This document shows positions 44,064 to 51,896 of a DNA stretch of 64,000 nucleotides, in pieces. The position numbers were made by a program, and so were the translations under genes. Source of the stretch: JBNRMR01 sp050942895 (GTDB taxonomy: Bacteria > Bacillota > Clostridia > Christensenellales > UBA1750). The number at the start of each line of letters is the position of its first letter. The first letter of the stretch is position 1. The stretch spans positions 4,441 through 68,440 of the forward strand of contig JBMNOE010000012.1 of assembly GCA_050942895.1 (NCBI GenBank), in the 5' to 3' direction. The notes under the pieces were generated by a model. That model was not told the origin of the DNA and did no database searches. It saw nothing but the letters and a program-made list of their open reading frames with translations.

Positions 44064-44630
44064 TTACCATTTGCGGTAATCATTTTGGGTGGCGGCATAC
44101 ATGGCAAGGTCGATATGCTCTCCTTTGCTGTAGAGCTTCCCCCTTAGCACGCCTTCAAGCCTCATGCCGCATTTCTCCATCACCTTCCCGGAGGCAGGAT
44201 TACGCACATCGTGGGTGGCTTCTATCCTGTGCAGATTAAGGCTGTCAAAGCCGTATTCAAGCATGGCCTTCAGCGCCTCCGTCATAAGGCCCTTGTTCCA
44301 CTGGCTTCTGGCAAGGGAATAGCCGATTTCAGCGCAGCCATGCTCATGGTTTATATAAGAAAACCCGATGGTGCCCACTATTCTGCCGCTGTCCTTAAGA
44401 GCGATTCCGTAGGAGGACGGCTCCCTGTTTCGGTACTGGCGCAAAACGCACTTTACGTAAAAACGCGAATCGGAAATACTCCTGTGGGGGTACCACAGCA
44501 CATAGCGCGCCACCTGCGGATCTTTTGAGTAATCATATATATCCTGAGCGTCGCTCATTACAAGCTTTCTGATCACCAGCCTTTCGGTGACCAAATCGGG
44601 CATATATTCCTGACCAATGGGTGAAAACAT
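44064..44630 (-). CDS. RimJ/RimL-type GNAT acetyltransferase
   Basis: This is 188 residues with the RimJ/RimL N-terminus LVTERLVIRKLVMSDAQDI, the CoA loop IGYSLARSQWNKGLMTEAL and the final NPASGKVMEKCGMRLEG. Such enzymes acetylate protein N-termini or small molecules. The gene follows GGGGAAGAAG, alone and in the opposite direction to the next plus-strand genes. Confidence 0.85.
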   Translation of the reverse strand: MFSPIGQEYMPDLVTERLVIRKLVMSDAQDIYDYSKDPQVARYVLWYPHRSISDSRFYVKCVLRQYRNREPSSYGIALKDSGRIVGTIGFSYINHEHGCAEIGYSLARSQWNKGLMTEALKAMLEYGFDSLNLHRIEATHDVRNPASGKVMEKCGMRLEGVLRGKLYSKGEHIDLAMYAATQNDYRKW

Positions 44631-44695
44631 CTTCTTCCCCTTTTTTCTTTTCTTTTTCTTTTATTTTTCTTTTATTCATTTTGAGCAAAGCCTGA

Positions 44696-46411
44696 TCAGG
44701 CCGTAACTACAATTTTTTCCCAGGGGCGCAGCGCCAGCACATGGGCCTTCAATCGGCCGTCGATGACCATCACTTCCCGGGAATAATGGGGCGAATCGTT
44801 GACGACGCTGAGGGCACTGCCCTGCCTTTGAATCCTCGGCATCGGGCTTTCAACGGCTTGAGCGGCTTGAGCGTATATCTCCCTGCAGGAGGCCACAAGC
44901 CCCTCACTCGTGTAAAGCTTCACGTCAACAGCCGTCAATCCTTCTCTTATTTCATCCTTACGGGGAGGGAAAATATCCCCGCATTGGACGCATCCCCTGT
45001 CCTGAATGAAGCTGGCGGCCCTGGTGGCAATCAGCGCGCCTGTATAGTCCCAGAAGATGATCTCCGCCAGCACAACCTGCCCTGAGAAATCATCGCAGCA
45101 GCTTATAAGCCTAATCTGCGAGCCAAGGGCTTCTTCCCCTTCGCCCCTTTCAATATGGACCACCCATGGCCGCAAGTTTTGGGAAGCGTAGCCGTATGCG
45201 GCGGTTGGTTCAAGCTCCCATGTTAACAGCGCGGCAGAGCTTTCATGCGCCATGGGCGATATCATCCCCGATATCAGTATAGGCCTTCCTTCTCTGCGGG
45301 CATTTTGCAGCGCCATGGGCAGGCTTTTTTCCACAGGGATCTGAATGAGAGCGGCGTCATCAAGAAATCCGCCATCCTCACCCTCTCTTATCAACGCCAT
45401 GCCTAACTTGCTGCAAATCCTTTCAAAAAGAATGCTTTCCCGCAGTCCCCGCCTGATATAGACCGCGTTTATGCCCATATTTTTCAGAAGTGAAAGAGCC
45501 CTTTCGTATTCATCCGCCCCCACATCGCACAGCCTGGGCGAAACCGGCGACCAGACAACCGCCCTTGTCTCCTTTGAAGCTTTTTTTGGAGAAATGCAGG
45601 TTGTTTCAAGGGATACGGTATCAAAATCGCAGCGTATGCCTCCCCTTTCAACGGTCAGCCTTACGGAGCAATCGCCATCATGCTCCAGGTCAATCTCGTG
45701 GCACAGCTCCTGCTCCCTCGCCAGCAGGTTTTCCATTATGTTCGCCGTGCCCAACAGGCGGCCCTCCCGGACTATCCTGTACTTAAACATGTACTTGCCC
45801 CTGTTTGCCGCATCCACGAAAGCCGTTACGAGCGCCCTTCCTCCGGCGCGGCGCGCCGCGATTTTCTCTATCCGGCAATAGCTGGTGCTTTTAAAATAGA
45901 CATCGCCACGAATGCCCCTGGGAGCGGTAAACGGAGCGTCCAGCCCTTCATAGGCGGCCTGCGCGCTTTTGATTGACTCGCAGCTGCACCCGAAGAAAGC
46001 TATCTCCAGCCTGTTCTCCCCTTCCTCGATAATATCTCCCGTTACATCAGCCTCTATGTCCTTTGTCTTCAGGCTAAATAATAGTATCTCCCTTCCGTTT
46101 AGAAAAACCGCTCCCTCGCCAAATATATCCTCGATCCAAAGGAAATGCTTTTCGCTGAGGACATCCTGCGGCTCAGGGGGCATATCAAAGACAGCGGTGA
46201 TTACCCAAAGCCTGTTGGCGGCCCATTCGCAGCCGCGCTCGTCCAGCCTGTAATCGGGGATTATGCCCGCCCTTTCCAGCGCACCGTCGACCGAGGAGGG
46301 CAGCTCAATGTCAACCCCCGAAAACTCCGCCCGCCTTCGCCGGAAATCGCCGTAGCTTCTGTAGCCCGACATGCTCCATATCTCGTTTGAAAGGGAAATC
46401 TTTCTTGCCAT
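44696..46411 (-). CDS. GH2-like protein, catalytic residues not seen
   Basis: This is 571 residues. The first 180 look like the sugar-binding domain of GH2 enzymes (ELPSSVDGALERAGIIPDYR, EWAANRLWVITAVFDMP, EDIFGEGAVFLNG), then an immunoglobulin-like part and a barrel-like stretch (NMGINAVYIRRG, CSKLGMALIREGEDG). I do not find the NE and second Glu motifs of the family, so it is either inactive or a very divergent hydrolase. It begins in the stop of the NUDIX gene (TGATGG). Confidence 0.6.
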   Translation of the reverse strand: MARKISLSNEIWSMSGYRSYGDFRRRRAEFSGVDIELPSSVDGALERAGIIPDYRLDERGCEWAANRLWVITAVFDMPPEPQDVLSEKHFLWIEDIFGEGAVFLNGREILLFSLKTKDIEADVTGDIIEEGENRLEIAFFGCSCESIKSAQAAYEGLDAPFTAPRGIRGDVYFKSTSYCRIEKIAARRAGGRALVTAFVDAANRGKYMFKYRIVREGRLLGTANIMENLLAREQELCHEIDLEHDGDCSVRLTVERGGIRCDFDTVSLETTCISPKKASKETRAVVWSPVSPRLCDVGADEYERALSLLKNMGINAVYIRRGLRESILFERICSKLGMALIREGEDGGFLDDAALIQIPVEKSLPMALQNARREGRPILISGMISPMAHESSAALLTWELEPTAAYGYASQNLRPWVVHIERGEGEEALGSQIRLISCCDDFSGQVVLAEIIFWDYTGALIATRAASFIQDRGCVQCGDIFPPRKDEIREGLTAVDVKLYTSEGLVASCREIYAQAAQAVESPMPRIQRQGSALSVVNDSPHYSREVMVIDGRLKAHVLALRPWEKIVVTA

Positions 46412-46956
46412 CAGCCCATGACCTGCTTTGCCATTAATATCGCTATCAGCGTTTTGCTGTCGCTTATCCCGCCATTTAACGCCATTTCATACAGTTCATC
46501 CAATGGAAACCAAGAAACATTCACAAACTCGCCCTCGTCCGGCGAAGCCTCAGATTGGCTGAGACCCGTCGCCAGATAGATCGACACGGCCTCGTTGCAA
46601 AAGCCCGCCGCGGAGTGCATCTTCACCAGAAATTTCATCCGCTCCGCCGAAAGGCCTGTTTCCTCCTTAAGCTCACGGATGGCGCAGTCAAGGGGATCTT
46701 CGCCGGCGGCGTCCAGCTTGCCCGCGGGTATTTCCAGGGTAACAGCGCCCAAAGACGCCCGATATTGGCGCACCATGGCCGCCTCGCCCCTTTCATTCAC
46801 CGGCAGAACAGCCGCCGCGCCCTTATGCAGGACAACCTCTCTGTAGGCTTCGCGGCCGTTTGGCAACCGAACTGTAATCCTGTCCAGGTTGAGGATCTTC
46901 CCCGTGTATATCCGCTTTCGTTTCGTCTCCTTTTCAATCAGATTCAAGTCATCCAT
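46411..46956 (-). CDS. ADP-ribose pyrophosphatase-type NUDIX hydrolase
   Basis: This is 181 residues. The box is at about 97-119 (GKLDAAGEDPLDCAI and RELKEETGL), and the N-terminal EVVLHKGAAAVLPVNERGEA and VRQYRASLGAVTLEIPAG are typical of the NudF subfamily, which splits ADP-ribose and related sugars. The stop overlaps the start of the GH2-like gene, and its own start lies within the ThuA gene, so three genes are coupled. Confidence 0.88.
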   Translation of the reverse strand: MDDLNLIEKETKRKRIYTGKILNLDRITVRLPNGREAYREVVLHKGAAAVLPVNERGEAAMVRQYRASLGAVTLEIPAGKLDAAGEDPLDCAIRELKEETGLSAERMKFLVKMHSAAGFCNEAVSIYLATGLSQSEASPDEGEFVNVSWFPLDELYEMALNGGISDSKTLIAILMAKQVMG

Positions 46957-47695
46957 TTTTTCTCAGCTCCTCCGGCGAAACGGGACATTTTCCTCTGGTG
47001 AACCGGACATGGCTTCCGCCGCCCTGGGCCGCCCAGCCGACTGCGTTGGCAATAACCCTTTGGACATTCTCATCGTGGTATATGGGGTAAGTCTCGTGGC
47101 CTGGCCTGAAATAGAATATCCTGCCGGCGCCTCTTTTGAAACAGCAACCGCTCCTGAATACCTCGCCGCCGCTGAACCAGGATATGAACACCAGCTCGTC
47201 CGGCTCCGGAATATCGAAAAACTCGCCGTAGGTTTCCTCCTGCTCAATTTCAAAGTATTCGCCAATGCCCTCCGCGATGGGATGCCCGGGCGATACCACC
47301 CACAGCCTTTCCAGCTCGCCCTCCTCCCTCCAGCGAAGATTGCTGGGCTCGGTGCCAAGCAGCAGGTTGAACATCTTAGATGCATGGGCCGAATGCAGGA
47401 CTATCAGCCCCATGCCCTCCAGCACCCTGCGCTTGATCCGCTGGGCGTTTTCATCGGTAATATCCTTATGTCCTTTGTGTGCCCAGTATATAAGCACATC
47501 GGTATTGTCCAAAATCTCTTCCGTCAGGCCCTGGCCTTCGTCCCACATGGTGGCGGTTTTAATCTGCGCATCGGTCAATTTTCCAAGGGAATCCGCGATT
47601 GCGCCATGAATTCCCTTGGGATACATCTTCGCTATTGCTTCTTTTTCCCTTTCATGCATGTATTCGTTCCAGACGGTCACTCTTACGGCTTCCAT
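46949..47695 (-). CDS. ThuA-domain protein
   Basis: This is 248 residues of the trehalose-utilisation (ThuA) family, glutamine-amidotransferase-like fold: RVTVWNEYMHEREKEAIAKM at the start, DVLIYWAHKGHKDI, LIVLHSAHASKMFNLLLG and the final FYFRPGHETYPIYHDENVQR. ThuA acts in sugar oxidation or conversion. It is first in the operon with NUDIX and GH2-like genes. The ATG follows AAGGGGGC. Confidence 0.85.
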   Translation of the reverse strand: MEAVRVTVWNEYMHEREKEAIAKMYPKGIHGAIADSLGKLTDAQIKTATMWDEGQGLTEEILDNTDVLIYWAHKGHKDITDENAQRIKRRVLEGMGLIVLHSAHASKMFNLLLGTEPSNLRWREEGELERLWVVSPGHPIAEGIGEYFEIEQEETYGEFFDIPEPDELVFISWFSGGEVFRSGCCFKRGAGRIFYFRPGHETYPIYHDENVQRVIANAVGWAAQGGGSHVRFTRGKCPVSPEELRKNG

Positions 47696-47779
47696 AAAAT
47701 GCCCCCTTATATTTGTACAAGCCCTTTCAATACGATCATTTTAAATCAAAAAATAGCGATATGCAAGGAAAACGAAATA

Positions 47780-47788
47780 TGCTATAAT
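47780..47788 (+). promoter_or_regulatory. Extended -10 promoter upstream of nfeD-floA
   Basis: TGCTATAAT is an extended -10, 137 bases before the NfeD start. A second TATAAT lies at 47880-47885. Neither has a good -35 at the usual distance, so both are tentative. Confidence 0.4.
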
Positions 47789-47924
47789 TAAGAAGGCATT
47801 TAAATTAAAAGCGCCAAAAACGACAGGTGAGCGTCTCTATTGCATTTTATAGCAAGCTTCTGTTTCATGTATCATATTCTATAATATAATGAAACTGAAA
47901 ATAAACATGAAAGGAAGGGGACTT

Positions 47925-48434
47925 ATGGAGACATTACAGGCAATAGTCCAACTGTTTCTAGCTAACTGGCCGGGGATTTTGTGCCTGATCGTAGGAATCG
48001 TGCTGATCGGCATTGAAATATTCCTTCCAGGCTTTGGTATTCCCGGCATTACGGGAATCGTGCTGACAACAATAGGCATCATCATATTGACCGATTCGCC
48101 CCTCACCGCTCTGGTGCTGATTTTGGCCATATTGGCCATACTGGGCATACTGATCGCCATAGCAATACGCAGCGCCAAAAAGGGCAGGATAGCTGAATCA
48201 CCCCTTATACTGAAAGAAGAACTTGACAAAGAATCCGGCTTTTCCAGCGCCAGCGACATGGAGTACTTTGTTGGCCGCAGCGGCGTCGCCGCAACCGATC
48301 TTCGCCCCTCAGGCATCGCGGACTTTGACGGCGTAAAGCTGGACGTGGTCACCGAGGGCAGCTTCCTTGAAAAGGGCAGCACCCTTGTGATCATCAGCGT
48401 GGAAGGCAGAAGGATTGTCGTTCGAAGGGATTGA
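47925..48434 (+). CDS. NfeD-family membrane protein
   Basis: This is 169 residues from the ATG after AAAGGAAGGGG, preferred over an ATG 36 bases earlier without a site. Residues 14-75 contain three hydrophobic helices (GILCLIVGIVLIGIEIF, GIVLTTIGIIILTD, LILAILAILGILIAIAI). The last 60 form the OB-like domain (VGRSGVAATDLRPSG, then GVKLDVVTEGSFLEKG). NfeD proteins work with flotillins in membrane microdomains, and FloA is the next gene. Confidence 0.88.
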   Translation: METLQAIVQLFLANWPGILCLIVGIVLIGIEIFLPGFGIPGITGIVLTTIGIIILTDSPLTALVLILAILAILGILIAIAIRSAKKGRIAESPLILKEELDKESGFSSASDMEYFVGRSGVAATDLRPSGIADFDGVKLDVVTEGSFLEKGSTLVIISVEGRRIVVRRD

Positions 48435-48517
48435 TTTCCCAGTTAACTTAAAAGAGATCAAGCACAACCGCTCAGCAGAGCAAAAAGAAAAACTATAGAA
48501 AAGGCAGGGTGAATTAA

Positions 48518-49495
48518 ATGGATTTTATACTCATCATTGGAATTGTCATTCTACTCATAATCGTACTGTCAGTATTTTTCTCATTCGTGCCCGTAGGCCT
48601 ATGGATAAGCGCTCTGGCATCCGGCGTAAAGATAAAGATTTTCACGCTTATCGGCATGCGTATCCGCAGAATTGTCCCCGCAAGGCTGGTCAACCCCATG
48701 ATCAAGGCCACAAAAGCAGGTCTTGACATCAACATCAACAAGCTTGAGGCCCACTATCTGGCGGGCGGAAATGTTGACAATGTTATCAACGCCCTCATCG
48801 CTGCCCAGCGCGCCAACATAAACCTGGAGTTCGAAAGGGCCGCGGCGATAGATCTTGCCGGAAGGAATGTGCTGGAGTCGGTGCGCATATCGGTTAATCC
48901 AAAGGTGATTGAAACTCCCGCCATATCCGCCGTTGCAAAGGACGGCATCGAGCTTCGCGCCAAGGCGAAGGTGACTGTGCGCGCCAATATCGACCGCCTG
49001 GTGGGCGGCGCCGGCGAGGAAACCATCGTCGCCAGGGTTGGAGAGGGCATCGTCACCACCATCGGCTCGGCGGTAAACCACAAGGCAGTTTTGGAAAACC
49101 CGGACTCAATATCCCGCACGGTTTTGAACAAGGGCCTTGACGCCGGAACCGCCTATGAGATCCTGTCGATAGACATCGCCGACGTGGACGTAGGCAGGAA
49201 CATCGGCGCCCAGCTTCAGACCGATCAGGCCGAGGCCGACAAGCGCATCGCTCAGGCCAAAGCCGAGGAGCGCCGCGCCATTGCCGTTGCGCTGGAACAG
49301 GAAATGATCGCCTCCGTACAGGAGATGCGCGCTAAAGTGGTGGAGGCCGAAGCGGAAGTTCCCAAGGCCATGGCCGAAGCCCTTCGCCAGGGAAAACTGG
49401 GCGTTATGGACTATTACAACATGCAAAACGTTATCGCCGACACTCGAATGAGGGAGTCCATTTCGGATTCGGGCGGCGCTCCTTCCCAGGGCTAA
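48518..49495 (+). CDS. floA: Flotillin-like protein FloA
   Basis: This is 325 residues. An N-terminal membrane helix (IIGIVILLIIVLSVFFSFVP) is followed by the PHB/SPFH domain and a helical tail rich in Ala, Glu and Gln (QTDQAEADKRIAQAKAEERR, then AEAEVPKAMAEAL). This matches Bacillus YqfA/FloA in size and text. It forms lipid domains that scaffold signalling and secretion. A hypothetical gene and a response regulator follow. Confidence 0.93.
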   Translation: MDFILIIGIVILLIIVLSVFFSFVPVGLWISALASGVKIKIFTLIGMRIRRIVPARLVNPMIKATKAGLDININKLEAHYLAGGNVDNVINALIAAQRANINLEFERAAAIDLAGRNVLESVRISVNPKVIETPAISAVAKDGIELRAKAKVTVRANIDRLVGGAGEETIVARVGEGIVTTIGSAVNHKAVLENPDSISRTVLNKGLDAGTAYEILSIDIADVDVGRNIGAQLQTDQAEADKRIAQAKAEERRAIAVALEQEMIASVQEMRAKVVEAEAEVPKAMAEALRQGKLGVMDYYNMQNVIADTRMRESISDSGGAPSQG

Positions 49496-49530
49496 GCTGA
49501 AAGCGAAAACAATTGCCTTGGAGGTGAAAA

Positions 49531-50082
49531 ATGTACTACGAATTTAATGCGCCAACCGGCATAGCTCCAGCCGGTGCAGCTACCGAAATCATAATCCTTG
49601 TGTTATTCATAGTGGCGATTCTCAGGGTGGTCATTGTATCCGCCCGCAAAAAGGCGGAGTTTGACCAGTACCAAAAGACAAAGGAGCAGTATCAAAACCC
49701 GGATCTAAAGCCTATAGTCGGTTACCAGCAAAGGGATGGCAAGGCAGCTACGCCATCATCGCCGCCCAATATGAGCTACACCTTATCCCAAAGAGCGCCG
49801 AAGCCTTTTGTGGCCGGCTTCACCGAAAGACGAGAAGGCACAGGCGATGCCCCTGGCTTGAAAGCGGCCGCAAGCGCAGATTCCCACGGGCAGATAAGGC
49901 AACCCAGGGAGCCCAAACACGGCAAAACCACCGATATCGACAATGCCTACTCGATAAAGGCTCGGCATGGAAGTCATTTAAATCTGAACCCCGCTTCTTT
50001 AAGGAAGGTTATAATTGCCAAGGAACTGCTTGACAGGCCTGTTTCAATGCGTGAAAAGCGGGGCTGCAAAGTAGCAAGATGA
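49531..50082 (+). CDS. Hypothetical single-pass membrane protein in floA operon
   Basis: This is 183 residues. The first half has one hydrophobic helix (AATEIIILVLFIVAILRVVI at about 16-35), then a low-complexity charged stretch. The end (NPASLRKVIIAKELLDRPVS) has the appearance of a conserved motif found near FloA-linked genes. It follows GGAGGTG and overlaps the response-regulator start by 4 bases. The function is unknown. Confidence 0.65.
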   Translation: MYYEFNAPTGIAPAGAATEIIILVLFIVAILRVVIVSARKKAEFDQYQKTKEQYQNPDLKPIVGYQQRDGKAATPSSPPNMSYTLSQRAPKPFVAGFTERREGTGDAPGLKAAASADSHGQIRQPREPKHGKTTDIDNAYSIKARHGSHLNLNPASLRKVIIAKELLDRPVSMREKRGCKVAR

Positions 50083-50846
50083 ATAGCCCCATAGAATTAA
50101 AAGTGATGATATGCGATGACATCAATGAGATACGCCAGGTGCTAAAGCTGATGGTGGAATCGCAGGAAGGCTTTAATGTGTGCTCCATGGCTTCAAACGG
50201 AAACGAAGCCATGGAGCTCTTCACCGCCACAAAGCCCGACGTGGTTTTGCTGGACGTTGACATGCCTGAAAAGTCCGGAATTGATGTGGCGCGCTTTATC
50301 CACGATATCGACCCCCGGGTGCATATCATATTCGCCACAGCCCATTCCGGCTTTATGGACAAAGCCTTTGATGTCTACGCCTTTGACTACTGGATAAAGC
50401 CCTTTCGAAAGGAACGGGTTATTTCAACTTTGAGGAAAATCCGCGACTTGCGTCAGCGTCTTTCACAGGCGCCCGCAGCGCCGAGCCCTTCGCAGGCAGT
50501 CTCCATTGAAAAGCCTGACATATCGCGGCTAATCATAAAAAAGAAGGATGCCGTGCTGTTCATAAATACCGGAGATATTGTACTGATCCGAAGGGAGGAC
50601 CGCTCCACTGTTATTTACACCGCAAATGAAACACATAAGACCTCCGACTCGTTATCTTCAGTAGAGCGAAGGCTCAACCCCAAACACTTTTTTAGGAGCC
50701 ATAAGTCATATATCATAAATCTGGCATATATTGACAGCATAACGCCTTATGGCAGGTGGACATATGCGATAAAGCTAAAGGGTATAAGGGAGGATGCGTT
50801 GATTACATCCGACAAGCTGGATGAATTAAAGCGACGTTTCGACTGA
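50079..50846 (+). CDS. LytTR-type response regulator
   Basis: This is 255 residues. Residues 6-125 are a receiver with the phosphoacceptor Asp in DVVLLDVDMPEKSG near 60 and acidic DD near 12-13. Residues 155-253 are a LytTR DNA-binding domain (HFFRSHKSYIINLAYIDSI). No histidine kinase is nearby, so it receives signal from elsewhere. It is the last gene of the nfeD-floA group. Confidence 0.88.
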   Translation: MNSPIELKVMICDDINEIRQVLKLMVESQEGFNVCSMASNGNEAMELFTATKPDVVLLDVDMPEKSGIDVARFIHDIDPRVHIIFATAHSGFMDKAFDVYAFDYWIKPFRKERVISTLRKIRDLRQRLSQAPAAPSPSQAVSIEKPDISRLIIKKKDAVLFINTGDIVLIRREDRSTVIYTANETHKTSDSLSSVERRLNPKHFFRSHKSYIINLAYIDSITPYGRWTYAIKLKGIREDALITSDKLDELKRRFD

Positions 50847-50914
50847 AAAACCCATGTGTTCACAAAATATTAACAAGATATGCGACTTTTTTAAGAAATT
50901 CCTCGGAGAAAGTG

Positions 50915-51090
50915 TTGCATAAAACCTATAAGTATGGTATAGTAACCATGGAGGTATGTTCCAGCCAAGCTAATTGACTCCAATCCTTCTCACACTTTAA
51001 TATCCAACCGAAATACGCCTATCTCAAAAACATTTTTTTAGCAGGCGGGACAATACCGGAGCCACCCCCAATGGGGTGGCTCATTTATTT
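50915..51090 (+). ncRNA. Candidate small RNA between promoter and terminator
   Basis: A good sigma-A promoter (TTGCAT, 17 bases, TATAGT, 50915-50943) is followed by 110 bases without a long frame and then a perfect 10-pair terminator stem GAGCCACCCC-CAAT-GGGGTGGCTC (51059-51082) and ATTTATTTT. The transcript would begin near 50950 and be about 130-140 bases. A 9-codon frame starts at 50948 but has no strong site. It could equally be the end region of the upstream operon plus a separate promoter, so it is a candidate only. Confidence 0.5.
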
Positions 51091-51207
51091 TGCATATCTG
51101 CCGTTCGCTGCCAAAAGCGAAAAATCACAAAAGATATTTTAAGATATTATAAAATATCCGAATAACAAAAGCCCTCCTTGGAATAATTCTTTTAGGAGGG
51201 TTGTTTT

Positions 51208-51867
51208 ATGATTGAGGCAAAAAACTTGACAAAGCGCTATGATATGGGCAGCCACCCGGTGTTCGCGCTAAAAAACGCCGACATAGAGGTGGAAAAAGGC
51301 GAATTCATCGCCGTGACAGGGCCTTCCGGAAGCGGCAAGTCCACCTTTTTGAACATAATCGGCTGCCTGGACAGGCCCACAGCCGGCCGCTATTTCCTAA
51401 ACGGCATAGACACCGGCATCCTCTCCCCGGACAGCCTTTCCCGGCTGAGAAACAGCAATATCGGCTTTATTTTTCAGGGCTTTAATCTGCTGGCCCGGCT
51501 GACCGCCCTTGAAAATGTCCAGCTTCCACTGGTCTACAGGGGCGTTCCCAAAAGGCAGCGCCACGAGATGGCAATGGATGCCCTGAGCAGCGTGGGGCTT
51601 GCCGACCGCTGCGACCACCTGCCCAGCCAGCTTTCCGGGGGGCAGCAGCAGCGTGTGGCCATCGCCAGAGCAATATCGGGAAATCCTCCCCTGCTGCTGG
51701 CTGACGAGCCAACCGGCAACCTGGACAGCAAGTCCGGCGAGACGGTGCTCTCCCTTATTCGCGAGATCCATGATAAGGGCGCCACCATTTTGCTGATAAC
51801 CCACGACCCCGCCATCGCCCTAATAGCAAAGCGGCAGGTGGTAATCCGCGATGGTGTGCTGCAATAG
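51208..51867 (+). CDS. ABC transporter ATP-binding protein, MacB/LolD type
   Basis: This is 219 residues. Walker A is GPSGSGKSTFLN near 38-49, the signature LSGGQQQRVAIARA near 140-153, Walker B LLLADEPTG near 163-171, and the Q-loop FIFQGFN. The MacB/LolD/FtsE subfamily normally pairs with a FtsX-like permease, but the next gene on either side is not one. It is a solitary ATPase in this window. It follows AGGAGGG. Confidence 0.9.
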   Translation: MIEAKNLTKRYDMGSHPVFALKNADIEVEKGEFIAVTGPSGSGKSTFLNIIGCLDRPTAGRYFLNGIDTGILSPDSLSRLRNSNIGFIFQGFNLLARLTALENVQLPLVYRGVPKRQRHEMAMDALSSVGLADRCDHLPSQLSGGQQQRVAIARAISGNPPLLLADEPTGNLDSKSGETVLSLIREIHDKGATILLITHDPAIALIAKRQVVIRDGVLQ

Positions 51868-51896
51868 GCCGTTCCCTTTCCCTTTTTCATCCTTTT

